Below, one piece after another: positions 24,101 through 36,500 of a stretch of DNA of 64,000 nt. Made by a program: the position numbers and the translations under genes. Source of the DNA: Rhabdophis nuchalis. Lineage: Eukaryota; Chordata; Lepidosauria; Squamata; Natricidae. The notes beneath the pieces were generated by a model. It did not search any database. It was not told where the DNA came from and saw nothing but the letters and a program-made list of their open reading frames with translations. Positions within the stretch are counted from its first letter, which is position 1. Every line of letters begins with the position of its first letter. The stretch spans positions 146,375,503-146,439,502 of the forward strand of contig CM077645.1 of NCBI GenBank assembly GCA_039707465.1. Direction: 5' to 3'.

Positions 24101-27100
24101 ATGACTCAAATAATTTGGAGTTTACGAAACTACAGATCTAATTGAGACAAAATACCCACAAAAATAGGATCCCAGAATTGGAAAAAGACATTTAGGCAAT
24201 TGTGTCCAATCTCCTGCTCAATGCTGGAATCAAAATTGAATCTTCTGACAAACCTCCTCTTGAATGCATGCAGTGAAGATGATCTTGCTATATCTTTTGA
24301 TAATTCATTTCACTATCAAACAGCTCTTACTATTAAGATAGGTTTCCTAATGTTCAGTCAAAATATTATTCCTTTTAACTTCAAACCATGTTCTATGTTC
24401 TGAGATAATAAAAACTGGGTCTTTATTTTATGTGTGATATCACTTCAGATACTTAACAAGTGCTGTTCTATCTCATCCTCATCCTTCTCTTGTCAAGGTT
24501 AAACATAACTAATCCTGTCAGTCTTCTCTCGTGTGATTTAATTTTCAAACCACTGATCAAATGCATCTGTTGTGGTTCCTCCGAATCTTTCACGCATGTA
24601 ATGCTGAGAACTGAACACAGTACTCCAAGTTGGAACTCACCATTATATAATATATGGACCTATATTGTTTAGGCAGAGCCAGAGTAAGTTCTGATAATGA
24701 TCTAGTCATAAAGGTTACACTAATGCAACAAAAGGCTCATTATCACTCTGAAAAGTCATCATCCTTGGGAATCCCTGTTCAGGAATATTAGCTAGGTCAA
24801 CAAGTTTGTAAATTTGCAAATAAGCATTTACCTCCATAATTTCATTCAAGTCATGAATGAAACGTTGAAGAGTACTGGGGCTCAGGATTATTACCTCTTA
24901 GCATTTTGATGAGGTATTGACAATGTTCCCTTGAGTATAGTTTTCAAACCATTTGTGGGTCCATAGTTAACTAATTGGCTGGTCAGAATATGTTTTACCA
25001 CTTAATTCCCACAATCTTATTTAAGAAATTAAAATAGAAACAAAGTAGAACTGGCTGCATTGTTTTTATGAACTTATAGATTAATCACTTGAAGATGTGC
25101 CCTAGCATCTTCCCATGATTTCATATCACATTGTTTTATTTTGGCTTTCTGGGTTCTTCTTTTTCTCTGTTTTGCAGGTAAATGACAAACAGAGGTATAG
25201 ATGCAGGGAATAAGGAGGACACAGACAAAATGAATATCATGATCCAAATTCTGTCGCCTTTGTACATGTGCTGTCATATTGCGTGTTCCAAAGAAGTGAA
25301 GTTTCTTTTCCTTTCTTCCTTTTATTTAAACATAAGATTCCTACCATTCAAATTATAGTCTGTATGTATGTACTCTTTTTTTCTCCCTCCTTATATGTTC
25401 TTTTCATATTTCCATAACATCTTAGTGCATTCTGTTGACTGATTCTGTTTTCTTTAAATTTCTCATTAGAATTACTTACGACTATGCTTTTAATGCATCT
25501 AAAATTCCTTTTTCCATTAGTTTTTATTGCCATATAATCTTATTTAGTATTAATTTGTTTTTATTAAAAAATATGCTTTGTTGAGTTCACACTATACATT
25601 GACTATTGTCAACTTTAAATTCCCGTACTGTCAAGTATTCTGGCATTTCTTCCCCAAATTCCTCTACTATTCCTCACGCTTGAGACAAGGAAGTGTTAAA
25701 AAATAGAGTTTAAGAATTGCAGCGTGTCAACATCTACTCAAGACTATATGGTAAAGGTGGCCAATCCAAAAATATTATAAAAATTATGAGATCTTGGGAA
25801 TTACTTGAAAGTACGGTCCGTCCTGCTCTCAGCAAAAGTTGGCTTTTAGTCTTGTCACGCAGCTACGGCAGAAAACAAAAGTTTGTGCACTCAAAACGTT
25901 AGTGTTTTCACTGGTAAATTGCTTGAAACTAAATCATAATATGCACTCATCGGAGGAAAAGGTATGAATATCTCCATAGTCTGAGGGTGAAATTACTGGC
26001 ACCATCTTAATTTGCTGACAAGATAATGATACTATACTGTTTATCTATAGATGGGAAGAGCTGTGTCATAAAGAAAGTGGCCATTTTCAGACCTAGATTT
26101 CACTTAGCACCGGTGTTGTGCTTTTACTTGTATTTTTTTTTAATTGCAATTGCGTTAAATATCATGAGGACTTTTCCTGCTGAAAGAAAGGGCTCCACTG
26201 GAGGAGGTACTAAGATGATTTTTTTTCTATTCACACACATATTACACATCCCATCTAAGAATATCTTATTTATTTATTTATTTAAATTTATATCCCGCCC
26301 TTCTCCTAAAAAAGGACCCAGGGCGGCGCACAGGCGTTATTAAAACCATACAAAAATACATAATTATTAAAAATTATTAAACTTTCCCTGTGCTAAAACT
26401 AATAAAACTCTAAAATTTAAAAATTTTCCTATAAAAGTCAGAAATGGGGGTTATGCTAGGCCGGCTTGTTGGAATAAATGAGTTTTAAGACGTTGGCGGA
26501 AGAGGCGGAGGTCCCCGATGATGCGTAAATCGGGGGGTAGGTCGTTCCAGAGGGCTGGGCCTGCCAGAGAGAAGGCTCTTCCCCTGGGCGTCGCCAACCG
26601 GCATTGCCCGGCCAACGGTACCCGGAGAAGGCCCTCTCTGTGGGAGCAGATCGGTCAAAGGGATGTATTGGGCAGGAGGCGGTCGCGTATATAGCTAGGC
26701 CCCGAGCCATGGACATCTGAATCACATAATAAATAAGTGGGCTTATTAAAAATTTTACTTTCTTTTCTTTGGCTTTCCAGGCTTAGCTATGAATCTCTTA
26801 CTGCACTTGAAATACCAAACGATATGCTTCAAATCATCCAGGATCTCATTTTTGACCTGAGAGTCCGTTGTATAATGATTACATTGCAACATACAGCTGA
26901 AGGTTGTAATAGTTTTTTTTTTAAATTTCTTATCAGTAATGATCTCTGATTGTTGTTGGCTTTTTTAAAATCCTCATCTGTGATTTTATTTTTACATAAC
27001 AATAATCCTTGCTTACTGATCACGTTTGGAACCATCAGCTCCATCACATTGTGTGACTGGCCAGCTTACAATGTCAGTTCCAGTTGCAGTTGTTAAATAA

Positions 27101-30100
27101 ATCACCACAGTTGTTAAGTGCGGTGTCATGTGACTGTAGCCAGCAATTTCCTGCCAACTTCCCTGTTGACTTTGCTTGTCGGGGGAACCAGCTGTGATAG
27201 TTACAAAGGGTGATTCCTGGACACTGCACCTTTTACAATGGCATACCAATTGCCAAGCACGTGAATCGTGATCATATTACTGAGGGGGCACTGCAGCTGC
27301 TCCCAAGTTTGAGGGCTGATTTTAAATCTCATTTGGCCCCACTGTAACTTTGAAAAGTCACTGAAAAGGTACACTGCCTGTACCTCTGAATATTTTTGTT
27401 CTATAGGTTTTAATTAAAGAGTATGTAGAATATGGAAATTGTTCATTTCAATAATTGTTTTACCTCTTAAAAGCATTTTCAAATACAATGAACAACCTAC
27501 ATTATTATTACTTGATTTTTATTCTGCTTTTTATATATAACTGAAAGTGGTGAACATAAATAAGATATTATAACAATTAATGTATAATCTTTCCAATACA
27601 GGTTGAGTTTTCTTGCTTTGCTTGCAGTAAGCTTAATGTATAAAAGATGTTAATATAACATTGACAACATTCTTAAATGAGAAATCATTTCAGTTCGCAG
27701 TGTAGGTTTATGCTATGCCGAAGATAACACTTTTGACATTACTGCTTTTTTTACAGATGTGAAAAAATTGGCTGAGAAGGAGGATTGGATTGTTGATAAT
27801 GAAAGCTTAACCAGTTTGGTGGGTAAATTACCATTTTTTCCTCAAATATTGGCATTGTATGAAGTAGTGTTAAATTTGGGTTGGCATGCCTGGAAATTGA
27901 ATATGAAAAAAAATATTAAGTGCCATCTATTTAAAAAGGCCAATCTAATAGCAGTATTAGAAATTGTAGCCTCAGAGGAACTACATCTGAAGGAACTTGG
28001 GGACTTCACAAGAGTGAAGAGCTAGACTATCATACTGAGACTGAGAAAATCTGGAGTCAAATCCCCATTCACTTTTACAGGCTATTTTTTTCTCATTGTT
28101 AACCATAATTTTTAACCTAAATCACAGAATTGTTAAAGGGAATAGAAAAGTGTGTATTCGCCCTGAATTTGTAGAATATATTTTATAATAGGATTGCAAT
28201 TAATGAGCACTTTCTATGAAAGCTGATTTATGGGAGTTGCTCTTAATGTAATCCCTTTTCAATATATTGCTTCTGCTGGATGAAGGCCACCGTATTGTTA
28301 GATTATTTCAAGGATCTCACTGACAGTATATTATTAGATTTACACACAGTTTCAGATACTTTTGTGTACTTGAATACTCTATATAGTAGTACACAAACTT
28401 GAGTTCTTCATCCTTAAGTGGACAAATACTTGAAAGTATAATTAATTAAAAATTAATACAGTGATTTTATTTGTAATTTTAAAAATTATGAAATAAGTTA
28501 TTTTATTACTAGTCTAAAGTTTCCTCTTTCTCCTTTTAGCCATCACAGTTTGAACAATGTGTTATACATTCTGTCCAGTCACTTAAAGGAGTTTTGGACT
28601 GTAAACCTGGGGAGACTAGTGTAAGTAATGTTTAATAGATCTTTTTGTTTAATAGATCTTTTTGTTCCATTTAATAATTAATAATATAAAACAGAATTTA
28701 AAGAGACACTTTGCAGGTGAAACTTGGTGCAGTCTATTCATATTGCGTGTTTAATAATTAAACATTTAGTAAGCATTTACAATTTTTGCAAATTAAATTA
28801 TTAAACTGATAACTTGTTCTTCAAAATCCATATTTGAATTCATGACTACTTCAAAATGAGAAATCACTAAAAATAATCTAGGTAACTGTTGTGGAAAATA
28901 GATCAAGCCACAGTAGTAATTATAGTATGCAATCAAAGCACTCAGATTCATATATGGTCTCTTTTACTTCAACTTGAAGAGAAAACTAGCGTTTGACATC
29001 CTTAGTTGATTTATTTTGGAAGAGAATTAACATACATATATTCATTGACTTATCTGCAGATCTGTGCACTTGGCATCCAAACTTCAGTAAAGCGTTCATA
29101 AGATCAGACTCCTGGATCTATGTAGCAGAATACTTGAAAGATGTCATAAGAAATTAAATCTAGCTTCTGGTAATGCTTCTTTTAGTCCCTATTTAGAGAG
29201 TGCATTGGGTAGCTGCAAATTGTTAGTTAAGAGCAAGACCAATGCATCAGAAATGCTTGGCTTTTTCATGTGAAGCCATTTCACTCAGTTGTTCCAACAA
29301 TTGTTTTTCTTTAGGTTTTTCAGCAGACAAAAATACAGGAAGATGTGTGCCATCTGAGCATTAATATCATGCAGGTAATATATGACTTAAGAGAAGAATA
29401 TAAATTAATAGGGTTTTCCATCCTTCCGAGGTCGGTAAAATGAAGACCCAGATTGTTAGGGGCAATTTGCTGACTTTGTAAAACCACTTAGAGAGGGCTG
29501 TAAAGTACTGTGAAGTGATATATGTGCTATTGCTAATAGGTTTGTTCAGTTGCATGTGCTTGAGAAGTTACTGTTTATAAAGATAACCAATTTCATTGTA
29601 ATTTTAGTACAATGACAATAAAGATTATTATTATAAATATCATCCATTTCTTGTGCCACTAGTACTGGACTTTATTATTAACAAATTAGAACTGAACGCA
29701 ATAACTGAGGAGTTATTTTGAGGTAACTCAAAATATTGACCCTCTCCTTTTTTTAAAAAAGAAGAAGCTCCAAATCAAATTTTTCTCAGTTCTTTGTCAA
29801 CATGTACTCTGCTATTCTGTACTTCTTCCATAGACTGTGGGACCCGAATGAAACTTTTAGCTGTAGATAACAATACAGTTATCTAGAACTGTAGAGAACA
29901 GTACAGTTATCTAGAAGCAATTACTGAAATGAGGAAATAAAGTTAAGTAAGATCATTTGGTGTATTTTTTTAATGCATGAAGTTGCTAGACAGCTGAGAA
30001 CAGGTGCAAGGTGATGATTTATGGTTAGGGTTACAGTTAGGGTTAGGGTTAGAGTTAGGCATCTAGCACCGAGCTGATCTTGGCATGCTTAGACAAAAGA

Positions 30101-30458
30101 AAACAATAGGAAAGTAATTCTGTTTTTTACCAAGCAGAGTACATGGATGAGTCAGCAAAAAAGAACAGAGTGTGGTAGCACCTTTCCCAACTAAAATGGT
30201 TTCTTAAAAGGCGTAGAATTTCATGAGCTACTGCTCACTGTATCAGATGCACACTGGCTAGACCAGTGGTGGGCAAACTTATTAGTCAAGAGAGCCAAAT
30301 ATCAACAGTACCACGATTTAAATTTCTTTTGAGAGCCAAAAGGCGTGGCCTGTTTTGTGGGAGTGGCTCAGTGGTCATGTGACCAGGTGGGCGTGGCCAA
30401 CTTGAAAAATGTGGTGAAACTCACTTAACGAAGGTCCTGCTTAGCAACCAAAATTCAT

Positions 30459-30521
<63 letters not shown>

Positions 30522-33500
30522 CTCTCCTACTTTCTTTTTCTTTCTATTTTTCTTTCTCTTTTTGTCTCTCTCTGTGTCTCTCTCTTTATCTGTCTCTCTC
30601 TCCTCCCTCCACCCACCTGTCATTCTGTGTGTGTGTGTGTGTGTGTGTGTGTTTCCCTCTCTCCCTCTCTCTCTCTCTGTGTCTCTCTCTTTATCTGTCT
30701 CTGTCCTCCCTCCACCCATCTGTCATTCTGCGTGTGTGTGTGTGTGTGTGTGTGTGATTCCCTCTCTCTCTCTCCCTCTCTCTCTGTGTCTCTCTCTTTA
30801 TCTGTCTCTCTCCTCCCTCCACCCATCTGTCATTCTGCGTGTGTGTGTGTGTGTGTGTGTGTGATTCCCTCTCTCCCTCCCTCTCTGTGTGTCTCTCTCT
30901 CTTTATCTGTCTCTCTCTCCTCCCTCCACCCATCTGTCATTCTGCGTGTGTGTGTGTGTGATTCCCTCTCTCCCTCCCTCTCTCCCTCCCTTTCCCCCCC
31001 TCGCCCCCCCAAAGGCAGTGGAAAGCATGGCACGGCGGCCGGGGAGGCTGCCTTTCCCCTCAGCGAGCGGGCGGGGGGAGCACCCGAGGCCGCGGCCACC
31101 CAAGCACTGCGGAGGCTGTCAGGGCACCGCACGCACACCTCCGTCCAGCTGCACACGGCGGCCAGCCCCGGAAAGCACGGCTCGGCGGCCTCTGCAGGCG
31201 GCTGTTGCTGCTGCTGCCCCCCGAGCCCTGCGACATGCAGCTCCTGCAGTCCGAGCGCATCGGGCAGGACAGCCGGCCAAGTTTCCACAAGGTCCCTCTT
31301 TGGCCCATCGGGGGCGGCTCTTCCTCTCTCCCTCCCCCCCTCCCCCGCCCGGAGGCAGAGGAGAGCCCGGCATGTTGGCTGCTGGTGCTTCGGCTGCCTC
31401 CCCCTGTAGCGGGCGGGTGGAGCCACGCTCGCCTGCGCTGGGACGGCTCCCTGGGTCTCCCGTCAGCGAGCCACGCTCGCCTGGGCTGGGACGACTCCCT
31501 GGGTCTCCCGTCAGCGAGCCACGCTCGCCTGCGCTGGGACGGCTCCCTGGGTCTCTTGCCTGCACTGGGACGGCTCCCTGGGTCTCCCATCAGCGAGCCA
31601 CGCTCGCTTGCGCTGGGACGGCTCCTTGGGTCTCTCGCCTGCGCTGGGACGGCTCCCTGGGTCTCCCGTCAGCGAGCCACGCTCGCCTGCGCTGGGACGA
31701 CTCCCTGGGTCTCTCGCCTGCGCTGGGACGGCTCCCTGGGTCTCTCGCCTGCGCTGGGACGGCTCCCTGGGTCTCTCGCCTGCGCTGGGACGGCTCCCTG
31801 GGTCTCCCGTCAGCGAGCCACGCTCGCCTGCGCTGGGACGGCTCCCTGGGTCTCTCGCCTGCGCTGGGACGGCTCCCTGGGTCTCTCGCCTGCGCTGGGA
31901 CGGCTCCCTGGGTCTCCCGCCAGGGAGGCGGGAGCACGACGCCCAGACGGCTCCAGTGAAGCCGCAGCCCCGGGGGTTCCCCCCCCCGCCCGTTCGCTCG
32001 CGGGGGGGGAGGGAGAGAGGAAGAGCCACACCCGAGGGGCCAAAGAGCCGCTCGTGGCTCGCGAGCCGCGGTTTGCCGACCACTGGGCTAGACTAATTTA
32101 GGAATTACCGTATTTTTCAGAGTATAAGATGCACCTTTTCTCCTCAAAAAAGAGGCTGAAAATCTGGGTGCGTCTTCTACACTGAATACAGGATTTTTTG
32201 CCTCCCAAAACCTCAGCCCCTTCATCAAAATGGCCATGCAGAGCTTTTAGAAGGTTTTCAAAGAGCTCCTGGGGTCTGGGGAGGGCAGAAATGAGCAAAA
32301 AAAATGGGTGTGTTTTTTTGCTCAATTTTGCCCCCCCCCCCAAGCCCCCAGGAGCAATCTATAAGCCCCCTAAAGTCTACCCATGCTCCTTTTTTGACAA
32401 AAAATGGGCCCGTTTTTGTGAAAAACAGGCTAGTTTTTGCTCATTTTTGGCCACACATACCCCCTCCAGGAGCACTTTACAAGCCTTCTAAGGGCTATTC
32501 ATGCCCTTTTTCAAAATGGGTCATTTTGGGGAGGTTTTCAGGTTGCAAAAACTTTTTTTTTTATTTGGCTCTTCAAACCTTGGTCTTTTACTCCGAAAAA
32601 TCTGGTAAATCAGCATGGGGGGGAAGGGGGAACAATGGAAGAGAATGGAAGGGAAAATTAGTTTAGTTATACAGATGCGGGCTACACATAAGGCTGATTA
32701 AAAGTACCTTATCAATTAATAGTTGTAGTGTCTTTTAAAAAAAACATTGGGTTTGTGGAAACCTGAACGTTAGATTTATGCAGTGCTTTAAATCCATAGC
32801 CAAAAGGTTTCCTCGCAGCATGCAGAGACATGAATGTCTCTGCACCTTTCTGCAATTCCAAGGAAAGAAGCAGATGTTTGAAGGAGCCACAGACAGCTGT
32901 TACAAGGGAACCCCTCGTATACCAAAGCATCTCTCCGCCTTCAAATCTAAAATACTGCATATTTCTGTTCAGCATTTTTTTCATTTTTTCAGGCAAAAAA
33001 CCATAGTGAAAAGAAGAAAGTACTGTATTTACAGAAATTGTGAAGGCTAACATTTATATTTGAGATTTAGAGACATACAAAAGAAATATTGGGGGGAAAT
33101 GACAGGAAAGAAGAAGTGATATGACATTTCCTGCTCATTATGAACTGCCATTTTTCTATTTCTCATGTCTGTTTCTGATTTGAGGACAGCGTTAGATGAA
33201 ATCCTTTTAAATGTAGATGGAGAATTGGTGAACTGGAGAAGGAAATATCTATTAAATATTATATAGTTTGCCTTAGAAAGAAAAAAATAAATTAGAGAAT
33301 ACATGTTTCCATCATATGTTCCATTTCTTTTGGGACACAAACACATACATTTGTATAGGAAAGCAATGAAAATCATCACATTGTTTGGAGGTAGAGTGAC
33401 AATAAAATCTCCACTTTGCTTGTGGATTGATGAAATCTTTAAATTCATAACTGTTTATTTTATTTAGTTAGCAAGAATAAGAGGTAGATTTAAAACCAAA

Positions 33501-36500
33501 TATAAGACAATAAAGTTCAGCTAAAATTAAACTGTTTGAATGAAATAGAAAATACTCTGTAGAGATGAAAGGTTGGAAAATACTACTTAAATTCCTTATC
33601 TTGGTTAGCACTACTTGTAATAAATTATGGTATATTGGATATATTGTTTTTATTTCTTTTGGAGGTATTCATTGACTGCCTGGAGCAACTGAGTACGAAG
33701 CCTGACAGTGATATAGATACTACCCAGTAAGTGAAATAATTTGGTGATGAGATTTTTGACAGTAATTAATTCTAGAATCTGGCAAACTTTTTCAGTTTTC
33801 AGTCATATTTCATCTTGAAATGATTATTAGGAACACTTTATTCATAGATCACTAATTTTAGAGATTCTACAAACAATTTGTGTTATTTGTTTGACACAGC
33901 TAAATAATTTAACAGCTTTTACATTGAATCAAAACATGTTTAGTATAGTACAGTGGTCTGCAAAGTCGGCTCTTTTAAGACTGGTGGACTTCAACTCCCA
34001 GAGTTCCCCAGCCAGCATAGCTGGCTGGTGAATTCTGGGAGTTGAAGTCCACCAGTCTTAAAAGAGCCGACTTTGCAGACCCCTGGTATAGTATGATGCA
34101 AACAGTATATGTTGTTAGCTTATGGTTCGTGTTTCTAAAAATTTGGGAAATTAATTCTTTAAATAAGGCTTGACAAATCATAAACTATAATTTCTATTTT
34201 TATTATATAACTATATATTTAAATTCGCTGCCCAACTAGGGAATTCATGTTCTTTGATAAGGGTTCTGTGCAAAAGAAAAATAACCCTTCGTTAACTTTA
34301 GGCTTGTTTAAAAAAAAAATTAAAAACTTTTAGTATGGAAGATAAGAGCTTCTGTCTATAAATGTAACTGTTTTTTTTTTTTAAGAATCCATGTCAGTTA
34401 AACTCATTAGGGTTATTAGGGAAATATAAATTTATAAGGCCTGTTTATCCTAATGTCAAGATGGGTTAATCACTAACTACTTGCAAAAATCCCTTAGTCT
34501 TCCAGGTGACATCTCATCTTCAGATTTATTTGGAAGCATCCATGAAGATTTCAGTTTATCTGTAGTAAGTATTATTGCTGTTCATTGAACCCAAAATTAA
34601 GACAAATTATTTAAGCAATATGTTATAATTCATTTAGAAGTATGTTCTATTGTATATTGTACTAATTTTATTTCTTTGCAACCGGAAATATTACTAGCAG
34701 AGTATGTTTTGCAAACTGTAATATAATAGAAATTCGTGGTTGGCTAGCCAAGAATTTAGATGTCTGCTTTAGTTAAAAGCTTGCATAAACACTTAAATTG
34801 GTTCATAACTCCACATCAGTTGATTTATTTGCATATACAGTTGTACACAAAGGTTTAGGCATCTCTGGCTAATTTTCTGTTTGATCAATCCCTAAATAAA
34901 CAGAAGCTATAACCTCTTCATGTTAGAAAGTTAAAAGGCATCTTCCTGTACATTTGAATCCATATTGACTATTTATATCCTATCATTTGTGGAATGGGGG
35001 GAAAAATAAATACGGCAGATGCCGAAATTTGGTCCTGTTTTTGTAGTTAATTAGTTCTGCTATTTTCCAAAGTTGAAGATGGTAAAAAAGAATTGATTTA
35101 TTAAGATTAGCTAGCTAGATAAAAGATACTTTGCCGGGTGAACAAATACTGCTACCTTCTTTCCCCCTCCAATTGTGATTGTCTTCTGACTACTTTGTTT
35201 CTTCTAAGCAACATATTTGAACATCACACTTAAAAGTAGGAGAAAAGTGCAAAAAATCAAAACACTTTCTGCAATGGAAAATCTGGAAGACCAAGACAAA
35301 TCTCTGTTAAAACTGTGACACAACTAGTCAGATCTGCAAAACAGAAGCCATGAATCACTGGAAACAACCTGCTGAAGCGTTTAGCTGACACTGTAGTAAT
35401 TATCTCTAGGTCCAGAGTAAAGCATTACAAATACAGCCATGATCTAACCTTTTCTCTGAAACCATCACAAAATAAATTATCTAAACTATGCCTTCCCCCT
35501 CAGAAAAAAACGTTAAGCCTGAAACATTTAGGACTATAGTTCTTTGGACTAATGAAACAAAAATTGAATTGTTCAGCCATGGACAAAGGCACACAAAAAT
35601 TTGAGGAGGGAAGGGAATGTGAAACATTTGAAGAAAAGTCTTCAGTAGAATAGCATTAGAGTAGTCCTGTCTTTTGGAGTTTTTCAACGTCCAGGGACAT
35701 AAGAAATATTTGTGAGGCTGGAAAGAAGAATAGAGTGTAAACATCAACTAGTGCATGATGGTATTCAGTATTTGGTGAAGATACCAAAGTTGAAAGGTTA
35801 GATATTTCAGTAAGACAATAGTCCAAAGCATACATTAAAATTAATCATGAAGTATTTATAGGAAAGAAAGATGATAGTTTTGAAATGGCTTTCAAAATAT
35901 TGAATATTCTTGAAAATCTGTGGGAATATATAAAGTATGCAGTGCATACAAAGAGAGCCAAGTATATTTTTGAGCTAGAAGACTTATGTAAGGAAGTGCG
36001 GGGGGGGGGGGGGATTCCAAAATAAAAAACCACAACAGTAACCTACTCTTAACTGGAAACAGGAAACATTAGGAAACTATCACTTCCTAAAAAGATGTTA
36101 TAAGATGTCCAGATTGCGTTGCCATGCTCACTGCTCACATGCTCTTTTGATCGGTAAACAGGTGTGCATTCAAATTTGATCTTTCAAATCTCAAAACACA
36201 TTTGATAAATGATTCCTGCTATGTTTCTATATAAGAAGAATGATGCACCTTAAGTAACTGGTGCCTTATGGAAGAATAGTTTTTTACATAAATTCAGTGG
36301 GGTTGTATACTCTGTTGTGAATATTTCAGGTGTCAAAGGTTCTGGTTTTCCTGTACATATCATAAAATTAATAAAGGTGCTAAATGTCCTACTTAATTAC
36401 TATTTAAACTTTTAACTGGTTAGCATTTGCTTTCTCTTGTACCATTAGGGCAAACTGTTTGATATATGCATTTTCTTTTTAAAGAACTTCCCTTCATTGG

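Larger units (their letters stand above)
30264..32085. mobile_element. 1.8 kb non-autonomous hAT-type element filled with tandem arrays
   Basis: Ends are cagtggtgggcaaact and ggtttgccgaccactg (imperfect inverted repeats), flanked by the perfect 8-bp duplication ggctagac at 30256-30263 and 32086-32093. Inside, in order: a unique arm shared with the hAT element at 59214, (CTTT)n, a ~105-bp tandem array, a CpG-rich block, a 31/48-bp minisatellite, and a terminal arm with 'gtggctcgcgagccgcgg'. No transposase is visible. The duplication makes a single insertion event the simplest reading; the arrays could have expanded before or after it. Confidence 0.85.

Noticed and set aside
27819..28025. Extension of EXOC2 e7 into the intron
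   Set aside because: The donor GTGGGT at 27819 is required to reach e8 in frame, and the extension does not resemble EXOC2.
30627..32101. Several open frames of 160-356 codons on both strands
   Set aside because: They lie in GC-rich tandem arrays where stop codons are rare, overlap in many frames, and resemble no protein I know.
32712..33448. Two neighbouring minus-strand frames of 113 and 133 codons
   Set aside because: No recognisable protein, no splice context, and the base composition matches intron.
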